A stretch of DNA of 64,000 nucleotides, taken from assembly GCA_017308475.1 (NCBI GenBank), contig JAFKEU010000005.1, positions 186,001 to 250,000 on the forward strand, written 5' to 3'. Shown here piece by piece: positions 19,166 to 28,610 of this stretch; the first letter of the stretch is position 1; every line of letters begins with the position of its first letter. The position numbers were made by a program, and so were the translations under genes. The stretch comes from Alphaproteobacteria bacterium. Its GTDB lineage: Bacteria > Pseudomonadota > Alphaproteobacteria > Micropepsales > Micropepsaceae. The notes under the pieces were generated by a model. That model searched no databases. It was not told the origin of the DNA and saw only the letters and a list, made by a program, of their open reading frames with translations.

Positions 19166-21301
19166 ATGCGTCTGTCCAAACCCGTCAGCCTGTGGCTGGC
19201 TCCGGTGCTGATCCTGGCGCTGGGGGTCGTGACGCTGCTGTTCAATCCCTTTTCCTGGGAATCGGCGCTGGCGGGCCGGCTGTTCGATGCCTGGCAGCGG
19301 CGGCTTCCGCTTGCCGCCCAAAGCAGTCCCAGGGTGGTGGCGCTGGATATGGCGTCGCTGGATGAGGACGCGATGGTGGACATCGTGTGCGACATGGTCC
19401 GGGCCCATGCCCGGACCGTGGTGCTGGCGGCGGGGCCCACGCCCGAGCCATCGCCCCGGCGGCTGATCCAGAAACTGCCGCCCGACGACAGCGCGGCCCG
19501 GGACGCCCTCACCCAACTGCCCGAACCGGGCGCCACGTTGGCCGAGGCCGCCCAGGGCCTGGACCTGATAGTGCCCGCCGTCCTGGGCCAATCAAGTCAA
19601 GGGTCTGGCCACGCCCCTGCCATCAAGGCCAAATTCGTCTATCGCGGCAGCCGCGACCCCTTTGCCGGGGTGCCGGGCTTTGCCACGGGCGCCGGCCCTT
19701 CCGAAATGCTGGGATCGGAGGCGAGGGGAGAAGGCGCCGCCAATCTGGTGCCCGACAGCGATGGCGTCGTGCGCCGCATGCCCCTGGCATTCCATTGGGG
19801 CACGATGCTGATACCCTCGCTGGCGGCCGAGACGCTGCGCGTGATCCGGCAACGGCCCACCATCACCGTCACCACGGACGAGCGCGATCCTCTTTCCTTC
19901 CTGCGCGGGGTCGCCATCGCGTCGATGCAGACGGACGGCGTCAGCCTGCCCACCCAGCCGGACGGATCGCTGTGGCTGCGCTGGGGCGGGATAAAACACG
20001 TCACCGCAGATGCGCCCGGCGATGTCGCGGGCGCCGTCATTGTCATCGGGCCCCGCGGCGCGACCATCCGGACGCCGCTGGGGCCGGACACCCCGGCCGG
20101 CGTCACCGCCAATGCGCTGCATACGATGCTGCTCGGCGCCGTGCCGTCGCGGCCGGCCTGGGTCCATCTGGCCGAGGCGTTGCTGCTGGTGCTGCTGGGC
20201 GCTGCGCTGGTGTTCCTGCTGCTCGAAAAGGGCATCGGCTGGGCGGCGGGAACGGTCCTGGTGGCGCTGCCGGTCCTGTTCTATGGCGCCTGGTTTGCCT
20301 TTGCCCGCGGCGGGCTGCTGGTCGATGTGGCCACGCCCTGGGTCGCGCTGGTACTGGCCTTCGCCGCCGGAGCCCTGGCTTTCGCCTATGAGCTGCGCAT
20401 GACCCGCACGAGCCTGAGGCTCGCTTTCGCCGATTCCCTGCCCCGCGCCACCATCGACAAGATCGCCCGCAGCCCCGCGTTGCTGTCGGCGGACGGCGAA
20501 ACGCGCACCGTCACCTATCTTGTGTGCGGCGTGCGCGGGCTGGCCGAGCTGGCCGCCCGCCATCGCGACGACGCAGCTGCCTTTACCCGGCTTATGCGCC
20601 AGGCGCTGACCCCCTTGATCGAGCAGGCGCTGGTACATGGCGGCACCATCGACCGGCTGACCGGCGACGGCTTCAGCGCCTTCTGGAACGCGCCGCTGGA
20701 CGATCCGCAACATGCGCAACATGCCTGCGAGGCAGCCGATGCCATGTCACGCGCCGCCGGACTGATCGTGCTGGAGAAAGGCGAGGCGGGCGGGGCGGCG
20801 CCGGTGGAGATTGGCGTGGGGCTGGCCACCGGCCCGGTGATCGCGGGCGGCTTTGGCGGCCATGGCCGCATGGGCTACAGCGTCAACGGCGAGCCGGTCG
20901 TGCTGGCCCAGCGCATCCAGGCCTTGTCGCACCAATATGGCCTGCCCGTGATCGCGGCCGCCGGAACGCGCGTGGCCGCCGACCAGGGCTTTGCCTGGCT
21001 GGAAGTGGATACCATCGCGGTGGGGTCCAAGGATCCGGCCGTCTCGCTCTATGCGATGGCCGGCAATCACGTGATGCGCGTTTCGCCCAAATTCCGCGCG
21101 CTGACCGTGTTCCACGATCATATCTTCCAGGCCATCCGCAAGCAGCAATGGAGCATGGCCCGCGAGCTGATCGCCCAGTGCCGACGGTTGTCGGGCGCCA
21201 GCCAGAAGATGTACGACCTGCACCTGTCGCGCATCGCCCGGTACGAGAAGCACCCGCCCGATTCGAACTGGGACGGCGCGTTTCGCACCGTCGTCGAATA
21301 G
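19166..21301 (+). CDS. CHASE2-domain receptor with degenerate class III cyclase domain
   Basis: The product is about 711 aa: an N-terminal membrane helix, an extracytoplasmic CHASE2 sensor (about residues 25-320), three further membrane helices (about 325-410) and a class III nucleotidyl cyclase domain (about 430-640). The first metal-binding Asp is replaced: LVCGVRGLAEL stands where LFSDIRGFT is expected. The second metal Asp is present (TGDGFSAFW). The transition-state Asn is lost (GEPVVLAQRI versus GDTVNLAARL) while the Arg remains. Catalysis is therefore doubtful. I start at 19166 (MRLSKPVS); an in-frame ATG at 19100 exists. Confidence 0.88.
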   Translation: MRLSKPVSLWLAPVLILALGVVTLLFNPFSWESALAGRLFDAWQRRLPLAAQSSPRVVALDMASLDEDAMVDIVCDMVRAHARTVVLAAGPTPEPSPRRLIQKLPPDDSAARDALTQLPEPGATLAEAAQGLDLIVPAVLGQSSQGSGHAPAIKAKFVYRGSRDPFAGVPGFATGAGPSEMLGSEARGEGAANLVPDSDGVVRRMPLAFHWGTMLIPSLAAETLRVIRQRPTITVTTDERDPLSFLRGVAIASMQTDGVSLPTQPDGSLWLRWGGIKHVTADAPGDVAGAVIVIGPRGATIRTPLGPDTPAGVTANALHTMLLGAVPSRPAWVHLAEALLLVLLGAALVFLLLEKGIGWAAGTVLVALPVLFYGAWFAFARGGLLVDVATPWVALVLAFAAGALAFAYELRMTRTSLRLAFADSLPRATIDKIARSPALLSADGETRTVTYLVCGVRGLAELAARHRDDAAAFTRLMRQALTPLIEQALVHGGTIDRLTGDGFSAFWNAPLDDPQHAQHACEAADAMSRAAGLIVLEKGEAGGAAPVEIGVGLATGPVIAGGFGGHGRMGYSVNGEPVVLAQRIQALSHQYGLPVIAAAGTRVAADQGFAWLEVDTIAVGSKDPAVSLYAMAGNHVMRVSPKFRALTVFHDHIFQAIRKQQWSMARELIAQCRRLSGASQKMYDLHLSRIARYEKHPPDSNWDGAFRTVVE

Positions 21302-21341
21302 CGCCCGACAAATTTTCGATGGGCGGCTCCGCCGCCGGGGC

Positions 21342-21450
21342 GGGCGCCAGCCAGAAGATGTACGACCTGCACCTGTCGCGCATCGCCCGGTACGAAAAGC
21401 AGCCGCCCGATCCGAACCGGGACGGCGCGTTCAGGCCGGCCCCGGAATGA
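21342..21450 (+). pseudogene. Duplicated 3' fragment of the CHASE2 cyclase gene
   Basis: This stretch repeats about 100 bases of the end of the preceding gene (about 21,192-21,300) with few changes, including ASQKMYDLHLSRIARYEK and a following PPD-N-DGAFR. A linker of about 40 bases separates the copies. The copy lacks a start and reads into the end of the next gene on the opposite strand. It is most simply a tandem partial duplication. Confidence 0.8.
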
Positions 21451-22222
21451 CCGCCGGGCCGTAATGCGCTTCGGGTGCGCCGGTCAGCGCCGCCCACATC
21501 TGGTCGCCCCAGCTGAAGTGCCACCATTCATCGGGATGGCCGGCAAAGCCTTCCGCGATCATCAGCCAGTGCAGCAGGCGGCGGTTGGCCCGGGCTTCGG
21601 CGTCGGAATAAGAGAAGTTGTCCGCATCCAGCGTCTCGAAGCGGTCGCGGTGCGCCAGCGCCGTCACGTCATCGAACAGCGAGCCCATCCACAGCATCTG
21701 CCCGTCCTTCCAGCGAAGCGTAAGGTCCACCGCCCCGCCGGTGGCATGCGGAGCGGGTGAATCGGCGTCGCCCGAGGGCGCGGCCCAATAGCGTTCCACT
21801 TCCTCGATCAGGGCCGCGCCGGCCAGGGACGGATCGCGGCGCCGGATCTCGCACGGCATCCATACGTCATGGAAATAGGCCTGCACTTCGCGCGGCCGCC
21901 AGGCATCGAACAGGAACAGTTCCAGGCCCGCTTCGCCCGCCCTGGCGTTCACGCGGCCCAGCCTGTCGGCCACGCCGGCGCGAAGCCACAGGCGGTCGGT
22001 GGCGCCGTCCACCCGGTGCCAGTAGGGCGGATTGCGCTCGCCGGCATAGAAATTCTCGCCCGCCAGGCCTGCGTCGCGCGCCTCAACCACCTTTTCGCCG
22101 TACAGCGCGTTGTCGCGGCGGATGGGGATTTTGGTGCGAAACCCCTTGCGGGCGGCGCGCGCCAGCGCCAGGTCGCCGATCGGCCGGTTGCGCAGTTCTT
22201 CCAGGCCGCCGAATACGTTCAT
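21431..22222 (-). CDS. VanX/DdpX-like D-Ala-D-Ala dipeptidase (M15D)
   Basis: The 263-residue product carries the M15D zinc and catalytic motifs: FDAWRPREVQAYFHD, then PAPHATGGAVDLTL (SxHxxGxAxD-type) and HPDEWWHFSWG (ExxWH). Such enzymes cut D-Ala-D-Ala and act in peptidoglycan turnover or vancomycin resistance; no van genes are nearby, so recycling is likelier. It has no clear signal peptide. Its 3' end overlaps the duplicated cyclase fragment. Confidence 0.87.
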   Translation of the reverse strand: MNVFGGLEELRNRPIGDLALARAARKGFRTKIPIRRDNALYGEKVVEARDAGLAGENFYAGERNPPYWHRVDGATDRLWLRAGVADRLGRVNARAGEAGLELFLFDAWRPREVQAYFHDVWMPCEIRRRDPSLAGAALIEEVERYWAAPSGDADSPAPHATGGAVDLTLRWKDGQMLWMGSLFDDVTALAHRDRFETLDADNFSYSDAEARANRRLLHWLMIAEGFAGHPDEWWHFSWGDQMWAALTGAPEAHYGPAVIPGPA

Positions 22223-22254
22223 ATGCCTTCCCGATTTACAGCTAGAGTAAGGCG

Positions 22255-23388
22255 ATGTCCTCCCATCCTGAAAGTCATTTTCCCGCAGATTATCGCGGCG
22301 CCCGGCGCGCCTTCATCGCCGCCTGCGAGGCGCGCGGCGTGGATGTGGTCGCGCGCGTCAATCCCAACGCCAAAGGCCCGGACGGCGCACCCCTGTTCCT
22401 GGACGTGGCCGCGATGGGCCCGCGCGATGCGAAGAAGGCGCTGGTGCTGGTGTCCGGCACCCACGGGGTGGAAGGCTATTTCGGCTCTGGCGTACAGACC
22501 GGCCTGATGCGCGAAGGCATCGCCCCGCCGCCGGGTGCGCGGCTGGTGATGATCCACGCGCTCAATCCGTTCGGCTTCGCCTGGAACCGGCGGGTGAACG
22601 AGGACAATATCGACATCAACCGCAATTTCGTCGACCACGCCCATCCGCCCGCCAATCCCGGCTATGACGAGCTGGCCGGGGCGTTCGCGCTCAAGGACAT
22701 TTCCGAGGCGGCGATGGCGCGTGCCGATGCGGTGCTGGCCGCCTTTGCCGAGCGGCACGGACCGGCGGCCTATCAGCAGGCGGTCAGCGGCGGCCAGTAC
22801 AATCATCCCGACGGGCTGTTCTATGGCGGGCGTGCCGAAAGCTGGTCGGCCCAGGCGCTGCGGGCCATCCGCACCGAAGACCTGTCGCGCGTGGAGAAGG
22901 TGATTGCCGTCGATTTCCATACCGGGCTGGGCGAATCGGGCACCGCGCAGATGATCACCGATGCCGCCCCGCACACCGTCCATTATGCCCGCGCCCGCGC
23001 GATCTGGGGCGAGGCCACGGTCTCGGGCAGCGGCGGCCAATCGCTGTCGGCGCCGCTGACCGGCACGCTGGATGTGGGGCTGGAGCAGATGCTGGCCCCG
23101 GCGGAACTGACCTTCGCCGCGCTGGAAGTGGGCACCATGCCGCTGGCCGGGATGCTGCGCGCCCTGCGCATCGCCAACTGGCAGGACCGGTTCGCACCCG
23201 ACCGGTCCCGCGCCGAGGAGGTTTCGCGCCTGATGCGCGACGCGTTTTATGTGGATACGCCGGTGTGGAAGCGTCATGTGTGGAACCATGCCGTCCGGCA
23301 TGTGGGGGCGGCGCTGGCTGCGCTTGGGGGTGCGATGAGGGCTGAGCCGGGGGGCCAAGATTGCCCGGGCTGGGAGGCTGGGCTATAG
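22255..23388 (+). CDS. DUF2817 (M14-like) protein
   Basis: The 377-residue product belongs to DUF2817, related to zinc carboxypeptidases: VLVSGTHGVEGYFGSGVQ (metal His/Glu), MIHALNPFGFAWNRRVNEDN, DINRNF, and VIAVDFHTGLGESG (second metal His). A peptidase or amidohydrolase activity is likely from the fold; the substrate is unknown. It is divergent from the VanX-like gene with a 32-base gap, suggesting a shared peptide or cell-wall role. Confidence 0.83.
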   Translation: MSSHPESHFPADYRGARRAFIAACEARGVDVVARVNPNAKGPDGAPLFLDVAAMGPRDAKKALVLVSGTHGVEGYFGSGVQTGLMREGIAPPPGARLVMIHALNPFGFAWNRRVNEDNIDINRNFVDHAHPPANPGYDELAGAFALKDISEAAMARADAVLAAFAERHGPAAYQQAVSGGQYNHPDGLFYGGRAESWSAQALRAIRTEDLSRVEKVIAVDFHTGLGESGTAQMITDAAPHTVHYARARAIWGEATVSGSGGQSLSAPLTGTLDVGLEQMLAPAELTFAALEVGTMPLAGMLRALRIANWQDRFAPDRSRAEEVSRLMRDAFYVDTPVWKRHVWNHAVRHVGAALAALGGAMRAEPGGQDCPGWEAGL

Positions 23389-23409
23389 CTCTGGCCACAG
23401 CCGCAAAAA

Positions 23410-23462
23410 GCACCCGTAGCTCAGCTGGATAGAGTGTCGCCCTCCGAAGGCAAAGGTCAAGA
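23410..23462 (+). pseudogene. Truncated tRNA-Arg, 5' half only
   Basis: The first 30 bases equal those of the intact tRNA-Arg at 23,722. The anticodon loop CTCCGAA is kept, but the anticodon stem carries paired changes (GGC to GCC on one side, GCC to GGC on the other). Sequence diverges after AAGGTCA, with no T-arm or acceptor 3' strand. I read it as a scar of integration at the tRNA gene. Confidence 0.8.
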
Positions 23463-24147
<685 letters not shown>

Positions 24148-24198
24148 ATCGTGCCGCCTCGCCGACAACGCCCTGCTCCCGCTCATCCGGCAGGCACG

Positions 24199-24402
24199 CG
24201 CATGTCCGTGATGGGCGCGTTCGGCATTGCCCGCGGGATTCCGATCGTCGTCGCCGCGACGATGGCAGGCAGTTTGGCGCATTTGGGATTCATGCGCCGA
24301 TTTACGATCTGGGCCGAACGTCTCGGCGCCGCGCTCATGATCGCGGCAGCGCTGTTCTTTCTTGATCAGGCGGCGCTCTATGCGGGTTGGTTCCATCCGT
24401 GA
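24199..24402 (+). pseudogene. CcdA-like protein, C-terminal remnant
   Basis: About 65 residues (FGIARGIPIVVAATMAGSLA, then two hydrophobic helices) match in pattern the C-terminus of the CcdA-like protein at 34,408 (FALGRAVPLAIGAF...). The 5' end is replaced by the IS481 remnant. It is a trace of a second copy of a CcdA-containing metal module. Confidence 0.6.
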
Positions 24403-24552
24403 TCAACGTCCGATCCCGGGCGACATTGCGCAGCGTCTCGACCGTGGCGCGATGACGCTTGCCTCCCCCTGTCGAGTTGATCTTGGAGGCCATGTTTTCG
24501 CAGGCGCGCATACTTTGCCGGGGCGAGACGCCTCCGATCTGACGACGTCGAC

Positions 24553-24981
24553 CTATTCGGCGGCTGCCTCACGGAACAATGTTTCGATCAGCGGGCAATC
24601 CGGGCGGGTTCCATCGCCGCATTGCGCGACGACATTCTTCAGGACGCTTTCCATACGTCTCAAATCAGCGATCTTCGCTCGCACGTCCGCGAGGTGAGCT
24701 GCTGCGAGGCGACTCGCTTCCGCGCAAGGCTGGTCCCGCTCGTCCACCAGGCGCAGCAAGGCGCGGACCTCCTCAAGCGAGAATCCGAGTTCGCGCGCCC
24801 TCAGTATGAAGCTGAGGCGACGTTCATGCGCCCTGTCATAGCTCCGATAGCCGCTAGCAGTTCGCGGCGGTGGCGGCAGCAGGCCTACCTTCTCGTAGTA
24901 GCGCACGGTTTCGAGATTGGCGCCCGTCCGGCGGGCCAACTCGGCCCGCTGGAGGCCCTTCGCCGGATTCTGATCGCGCAT
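24553..24981 (-). CDS. merR: MerR mercury-responsive regulator
   Basis: The 142-residue product has the MerR winged helix (GANLETVRYYEKVGLLPPP) and the three Hg-binding Cys positions: PCAEASRL, AQCGDG and DCPLIETLF, matching Cys82/117/126 of Tn501 MerR. It is divergent from merT-P-F-A, with the shared operator between them. It would repress without Hg(II) and activate with it. Confidence 0.92.
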   Translation of the reverse strand: MRDQNPAKGLQRAELARRTGANLETVRYYEKVGLLPPPPRTASGYRSYDRAHERRLSFILRARELGFSLEEVRALLRLVDERDQPCAEASRLAAAHLADVRAKIADLRRMESVLKNVVAQCGDGTRPDCPLIETLFREAAAE

Positions 24982-24994
24982 CGCAAAAAACCTC

Positions 24995-25025
24995 TTGACC
25001 CTGTAGTCGCTACAGACCGTAGCTT
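24995..25025 (+). promoter_or_regulatory. mer operator/promoter
   Basis: TTGACC (24995-25000) and TAGCTT (25020-25025) are spaced by 19 bases, the over-long spacer typical of MerR-activated promoters. The spacer contains the dyad CTGTAG-tcg-CTACAG. It lies in the merR-merT divergent region 40 bases before the merT ATG. Confidence 0.88.
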
Positions 25026-25065
25026 AGTCGAAGATCAAGGTTTTGGGCAAGGATAGAGCTTAGAG

Positions 25066-25482
25066 ATGAGCGATACACCAACCGCAATCGGCGCTGCGAC
25101 GGCCCACGACTCGGCCGTGGCGTCCACGCGCCAAAACGGGGATCGAGCCCCGCGGCTGCTCGCTGTCGGAGGCATCGTGGGTGCTCTCGGGGCGGCGTCG
25201 TGCTGCGTCATTCCCTTCGCGTTGTTCCTGGCCGGCGTCAGTGGAGCCTGGATCGGCAATCTGACCGCGCTCGAGCCCTACCAGCCGATTTTCACCGGCG
25301 TCTCGCTCGCCTTCATCGGCTACGGCGGCTGGCGCGTCCGGCGCAAACGGGAAATCGCATGCGCGGACGGTTACTGCGCCACGCCCCAATCGGACCGGAT
25401 CGCGAAGGTCGGCCTCTGGACCGCTGCGACGCTGGTCGTGCTCGCTGTCGGGTTCCCCTATGCCGCGCGCTACTTCCTCTGA
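25066..25482 (+). CDS. merT: Mercuric transport protein MerT
   Basis: MerT moves Hg(II) across the inner membrane to MerA. The 138-residue product has three hydrophobic segments, the first-helix Cys pair in ALGAASCCVIPFALF, the family core GISGAW-like VSGAWIGNLTALEPYQPIF, and a second pair in the cytoplasmic loop (CADGYC). It is first of the mer operon. Confidence 0.93.
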   Translation: MSDTPTAIGAATAHDSAVASTRQNGDRAPRLLAVGGIVGALGAASCCVIPFALFLAGVSGAWIGNLTALEPYQPIFTGVSLAFIGYGGWRVRRKREIACADGYCATPQSDRIAKVGLWTAATLVVLAVGFPYAARYFL

Positions 25483-25552
25483 AGTGCTGGCGTCCGGCGA
25501 GAGCGACATCGACATCGACATCCAGTGTTAAATCCCAGGAAAGGTTAGAGAC

Positions 25553-25861
25553 ATGAAAGCCCAAATCGGAATATTCGCCGCACTTGGCATGCTGATCACG
25601 CCATTCGCCGCGCAGGCGGGGCAAGCCACCGTTGTCCTCGACGTTCATCATGCAGGCTGCGTGCTGTGCGGGCCGATCGTCAAGAGCACGCTCGCCTACG
25701 TCAAGGGCGTCATGGGCGTTTCGGTCAGTCAGGCGGACGGCAACGCCGATGTCATGGCGACCATCACCTATGACAACGCTCAGACTTCGCCGGCGGCGAT
25801 GATCAAGGCGACTACCGCTCGGGGGTACCCGGCGGAAGTCTCGAAGTCTGCGAAAAGCTGA
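25553..25861 (+). CDS. merP: Periplasmic mercury-binding protein MerP
   Basis: The 102-residue product has a signal peptide (GIFAALGMLITPFAAQAG) and a heavy-metal-associated ferredoxin-like domain with the binding motif GCVLCGPIV; the CxxC is kept though the surrounding residues differ from the usual MTCASCP form. It would capture Hg(II) in the periplasm and pass it to MerT or MerF. Confidence 0.88.
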   Translation: MKAQIGIFAALGMLITPFAAQAGQATVVLDVHHAGCVLCGPIVKSTLAYVKGVMGVSVSQADGNADVMATITYDNAQTSPAAMIKATTARGYPAEVSKSAKS

Positions 25862-25883
25862 TGCGCAACCGCTTCGGCAACGG

Positions 25884-26150
25884 ATGTCCGAGATGAACGC
25901 TGAAAAATCCATCGCCGCGATCGCTGTCGCCGGTTTGGCTGTCCTGTGTTGCGCCGGACCTCTCCTGTTGGCGACGATCGGCTCGGTCGCGATCTCCGCG
26001 TCCGTGCTCACCGGTTCGCTCGCGATCGTCGCGGGCGTGGCGGGGATCGGGCTGGTTGGCGTCTGGGCCTATCGTCGCCGCCGCTCGGCCAACCCGAATG
26101 CTGTCGATTGCTGCGCGCTCGAAAGCGCAAAACGAAAGTCAAACACATGA
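25884..26150 (+). CDS. merF: MerF-like mercury transporter
   Basis: The 88-residue product has two hydrophobic helices, a Cys pair in the first (LAVLCCAGPLLLA) and a second near the C-terminus (VDCCALE), the MerF arrangement. Its stop overlaps the merA start (ATGA), suggesting coupled translation. MerC or MerH are alternatives, but length and helix number favour MerF. Confidence 0.8.
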   Translation: MSEMNAEKSIAAIAVAGLAVLCCAGPLLLATIGSVAISASVLTGSLAIVAGVAGIGLVGVWAYRRRRSANPNAVDCCALESAKRKSNT

Positions 26151-27580
26151 ACGATTGCTGCACGCCGGATACGAAGGATCGAACCCGCCGCTACGACCTC
26201 GCGGTCATCGGCGCAGGGTCGGCGGGATTCTCGGCCGCGATCACCGCCGCCGAGCTGGGTGCGAATGTCGCGCTGATCGGCCACGGCATGATCGGAGGAA
26301 CCTGCGTCAATATCGGCTGCGTGCCGTCGAAGACGCTGATCCGAGCGGCGGAGACGCTGCATAACGCGCGTATTGCTGCGCGCTTCGCCGGCGTTTCGGC
26401 GCATGCGGAACTCACCGACTGGCGCGCGATCGTCCGGCAGAAGGACGACCTCGTCGCCGGGCTGCGCCAAGCCAAATACGCCGATCTGCTGCCCGCCTAT
26501 AATGGCGTCGCCTATCGCGAAGGACAGGCACGTCTCGTCGAGGGCGGCGTCGAGGTGGGAGGCGCCCGGGTAATCGCCGACAAGGTGATCGTGGCGACCG
26601 GTGCGCGGCCGATGGCACCTGCCATTCTCGGCATCGAGACCGTGCCCTACTTGACCAGTACGACCGCACTCGATCTCGACGAGCTGCCGCGGTCGCTGCT
26701 GGTGATCGGCGGCGGTTATATCGGCGCGGAGCTCGCCCAGATGTTCGCCCGCGTCGGCGTGAAGGTGACGCTGGTCTGTCGCTCCCGCCTATTGCCGGAG
26801 GCCGAGCCGGAGATCGGCGCCGCGCTGACCGGCTATTTCGCCGACGAGGGGCTCGAAGTCGTTTCGGGCGCCGTCTACCGCGCGATCCGAAAAACCCAAA
26901 GCGGCGCGTCTCTCGAGATCGCGCGCGACGACCGCAACATGACCATCGATGCCGAGAAAGTCCTGGTCGCCTCGGGACGAACGCCCAACACCGAAGGTCT
27001 CGGTGCGGCTGAGTTCGGCGTCGCGCTCTCGTCGAAAGGCGCGATCGTCATCGACGACCGCATGCGCACGACCCGCGCCGGCATCTACGCCGCCGGTGAC
27101 GTCACGGGCCGAGATCAGTTCGTGTATATGGCCGCTTACGGGGCGAAGCTCGCAGCCAAGAACGCCCTCAACAGCGACAGCCTGCGCTACGACAACGCGG
27201 CGATGCCGGCCATCGTGTTCACCGACCCCCAAGTGGCGAGCGTCGGCCTCACCGAGGCGGCGGCGCGAAAGGCGGGGCGCAACGTGCGCGTTTCGACGAT
27301 TCGCCTCGACCATGTGCCGCGCGCGCTTGCCGCTCGCGACACGCGGGGACTGATTAAGCTCGTCGCGGACGCCGACGGCGGCAGGCTGCTCGGCGCCCAT
27401 ATCCTCGCCCCGGAAGGCGCCGACAGTATCCAGACCGCAGTCATGGCGATCCGTGGCGGACTGACCGTACAGCAGATCGCGGACACGATATTCCCATATC
27501 TGACTACGGTCGAGGGCCTGAAGCTTGCAGCGCTGGCGTTCGACAAGGAGGTCGCGAAACTGTCTTGCTGCGCTGGATGA
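26147..27580 (+). CDS. merA: Mercuric reductase MerA, short form
   Basis: MerA reduces Hg(II) to Hg(0) with NADPH and FAD. The 477-residue product starts MNDCCTPDTKDRTRR and has the FAD motif AVIGAGSAGFSAAI, the redox disulfide GTCVNIGCVPSK, the NADPH fold VIGGGYIGAELAQMF and the C-terminal vicinal SCCAG. The N-terminal MerP-like domain found in longer MerA proteins is absent; a CC pair near the start may partly substitute. Confidence 0.95.
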   Translation: MNDCCTPDTKDRTRRYDLAVIGAGSAGFSAAITAAELGANVALIGHGMIGGTCVNIGCVPSKTLIRAAETLHNARIAARFAGVSAHAELTDWRAIVRQKDDLVAGLRQAKYADLLPAYNGVAYREGQARLVEGGVEVGGARVIADKVIVATGARPMAPAILGIETVPYLTSTTALDLDELPRSLLVIGGGYIGAELAQMFARVGVKVTLVCRSRLLPEAEPEIGAALTGYFADEGLEVVSGAVYRAIRKTQSGASLEIARDDRNMTIDAEKVLVASGRTPNTEGLGAAEFGVALSSKGAIVIDDRMRTTRAGIYAAGDVTGRDQFVYMAAYGAKLAAKNALNSDSLRYDNAAMPAIVFTDPQVASVGLTEAAARKAGRNVRVSTIRLDHVPRALAARDTRGLIKLVADADGGRLLGAHILAPEGADSIQTAVMAIRGGLTVQQIADTIFPYLTTVEGLKLAALAFDKEVAKLSCCAG

Positions 27581-27589
27581 CCGCTGGCC

Positions 27590-27830
27590 ATTCAGGTCGG
27601 CATCGACGTCGCCTACCGTCGCCCCGGATTCCGGGGCGCATAGGTCGATGGTTGCGCTTTCATTCTGCCGAATTTCCTGATCGTCGCCGCCCGGGGTACC
27701 TCGATCTTCTACGGGGTCTGCCCTGCGGTAATCGCGCTGATCCTGCATTCCTGTTACCGGCTGGTCAGGCTCAGCATGGGAGATCGTCTCCGATGGGCGG
27801 ACCGCGAATTCTTAGGTTGGCACTCTAAGC
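27590..27830 (+). pseudogene. Chromate transporter (chrA) remnant
   Basis: Read across frame changes, this stretch encodes pieces like CAFILPNFLIVAA and IFYGVCPAVIALILHSCYRLV, which match the ChrA pattern (AFVLPSFLMV...FYGVGAAVIAIIVRS). Frames are broken by stops and shifts, so no product is expected. It begins right after merA. Confidence 0.55.
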
Positions 27831-27834
27831 CGCG

Positions 27835-28246
27835 TTGAGTAGGCGGGCTTCGCCTCGATCAGCCTTATGAGGTCGTCGACGACGAAGTGCGCCGAGGTAA
27901 GCACAGGCCCGCCTCGGAGATGAATTGTTCCGCTTGACGGCTAAAATGTGCTCCGTAAGCCCAGCCCACCCAAGGCTCCCAAAGTTGAGTGATCAGTCGT
28001 CGGATGCGTCCCCTTGGGCGCGTGTAATCCAACAGCCTGATCGTGCCTTGGGGTCGCACGACTCGCCCGAGTTCTCGCAGCGCCGGCACCTGGAGCTCGT
28101 CCGGGAGCGTGCAAAAAACAAAAGTTGCGATCGCGGCGTCGAAGAACGCATCGGGGAACCGCGGAGGCGTAAACAATGTGCGCCGGGAGCGTTGCTGCTT
28201 CTCGGACTGATTGCGGGGGCTTGGTCATGGCTGCTGGTGCATTCAC
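27835..28246 (-). pseudogene. SAM-dependent methyltransferase remnant
   Basis: The minus strand carries a class I methyltransferase fragment (FPDAFFDAAIATFVFCTLPD, then VPALRELGRVVRPQGTIRLL and LWEPWVGWAYGAHF). A frameshift near 27,895 moves the C-terminus (VVDDLIRLIEAKPAY) to another frame, and the N-terminal SAM-binding half is shortened and shifted. This family often accompanies metal or phospholipid genes. Confidence 0.65.
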
Positions 28247-28586
28247 GGTGATCCAAACGCCGGCGCCATATGGGCCGCCGCGCGGTCGCCATGTCGAGCA
28301 CTGGCAAGAGACCTGGAGTAGTGTTCTCGCTCGTCACGTCGATGCAGGAGGGCGAGTCAACGTCGCCGGTTTGGCGGAGGACCGGGGCGGACTGGATGAG
28401 GTCGTGCGGTTCATCGCGGCCATCGATCCTGTTTCCTCGCCCGCCCAGTTCCCGACTTCGAATGCTCGACTCGCCTACTACATTGACGCCTATAACGCGC
28501 TGGCAATGCATGGTGTCCTCGAATCTGAGCTGGCTTGGCACCCACCTTATGGACGGGAACCGTCCGCGCGCCCGGGCTTCTGCTGA
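28227..28586 (+). pseudogene. DUF547 protein, N-terminal fragment
   Basis: About 119 residues match the start of DUF547 proteins (WSSVLARHVDAGGRVNVAGL, then ARLAYYIDAYNALAMHGVLE). The conserved C-terminal half is replaced by unrelated residues before a stop. DUF547 genes frequently lie near mer operons in proteobacteria; this one appears broken. Confidence 0.6.
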
Positions 28587-28610
28587 CGTGCATGATGCCG
28601 TCAGGGCCGA

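Noticed and set aside
25946-26146. A 67-codon N-terminal extension of MerA
   Set aside because: It is an out-of-frame reading of merF and does not encode the NmerA domain; the ATG at 26147 overlaps the merF stop as expected.
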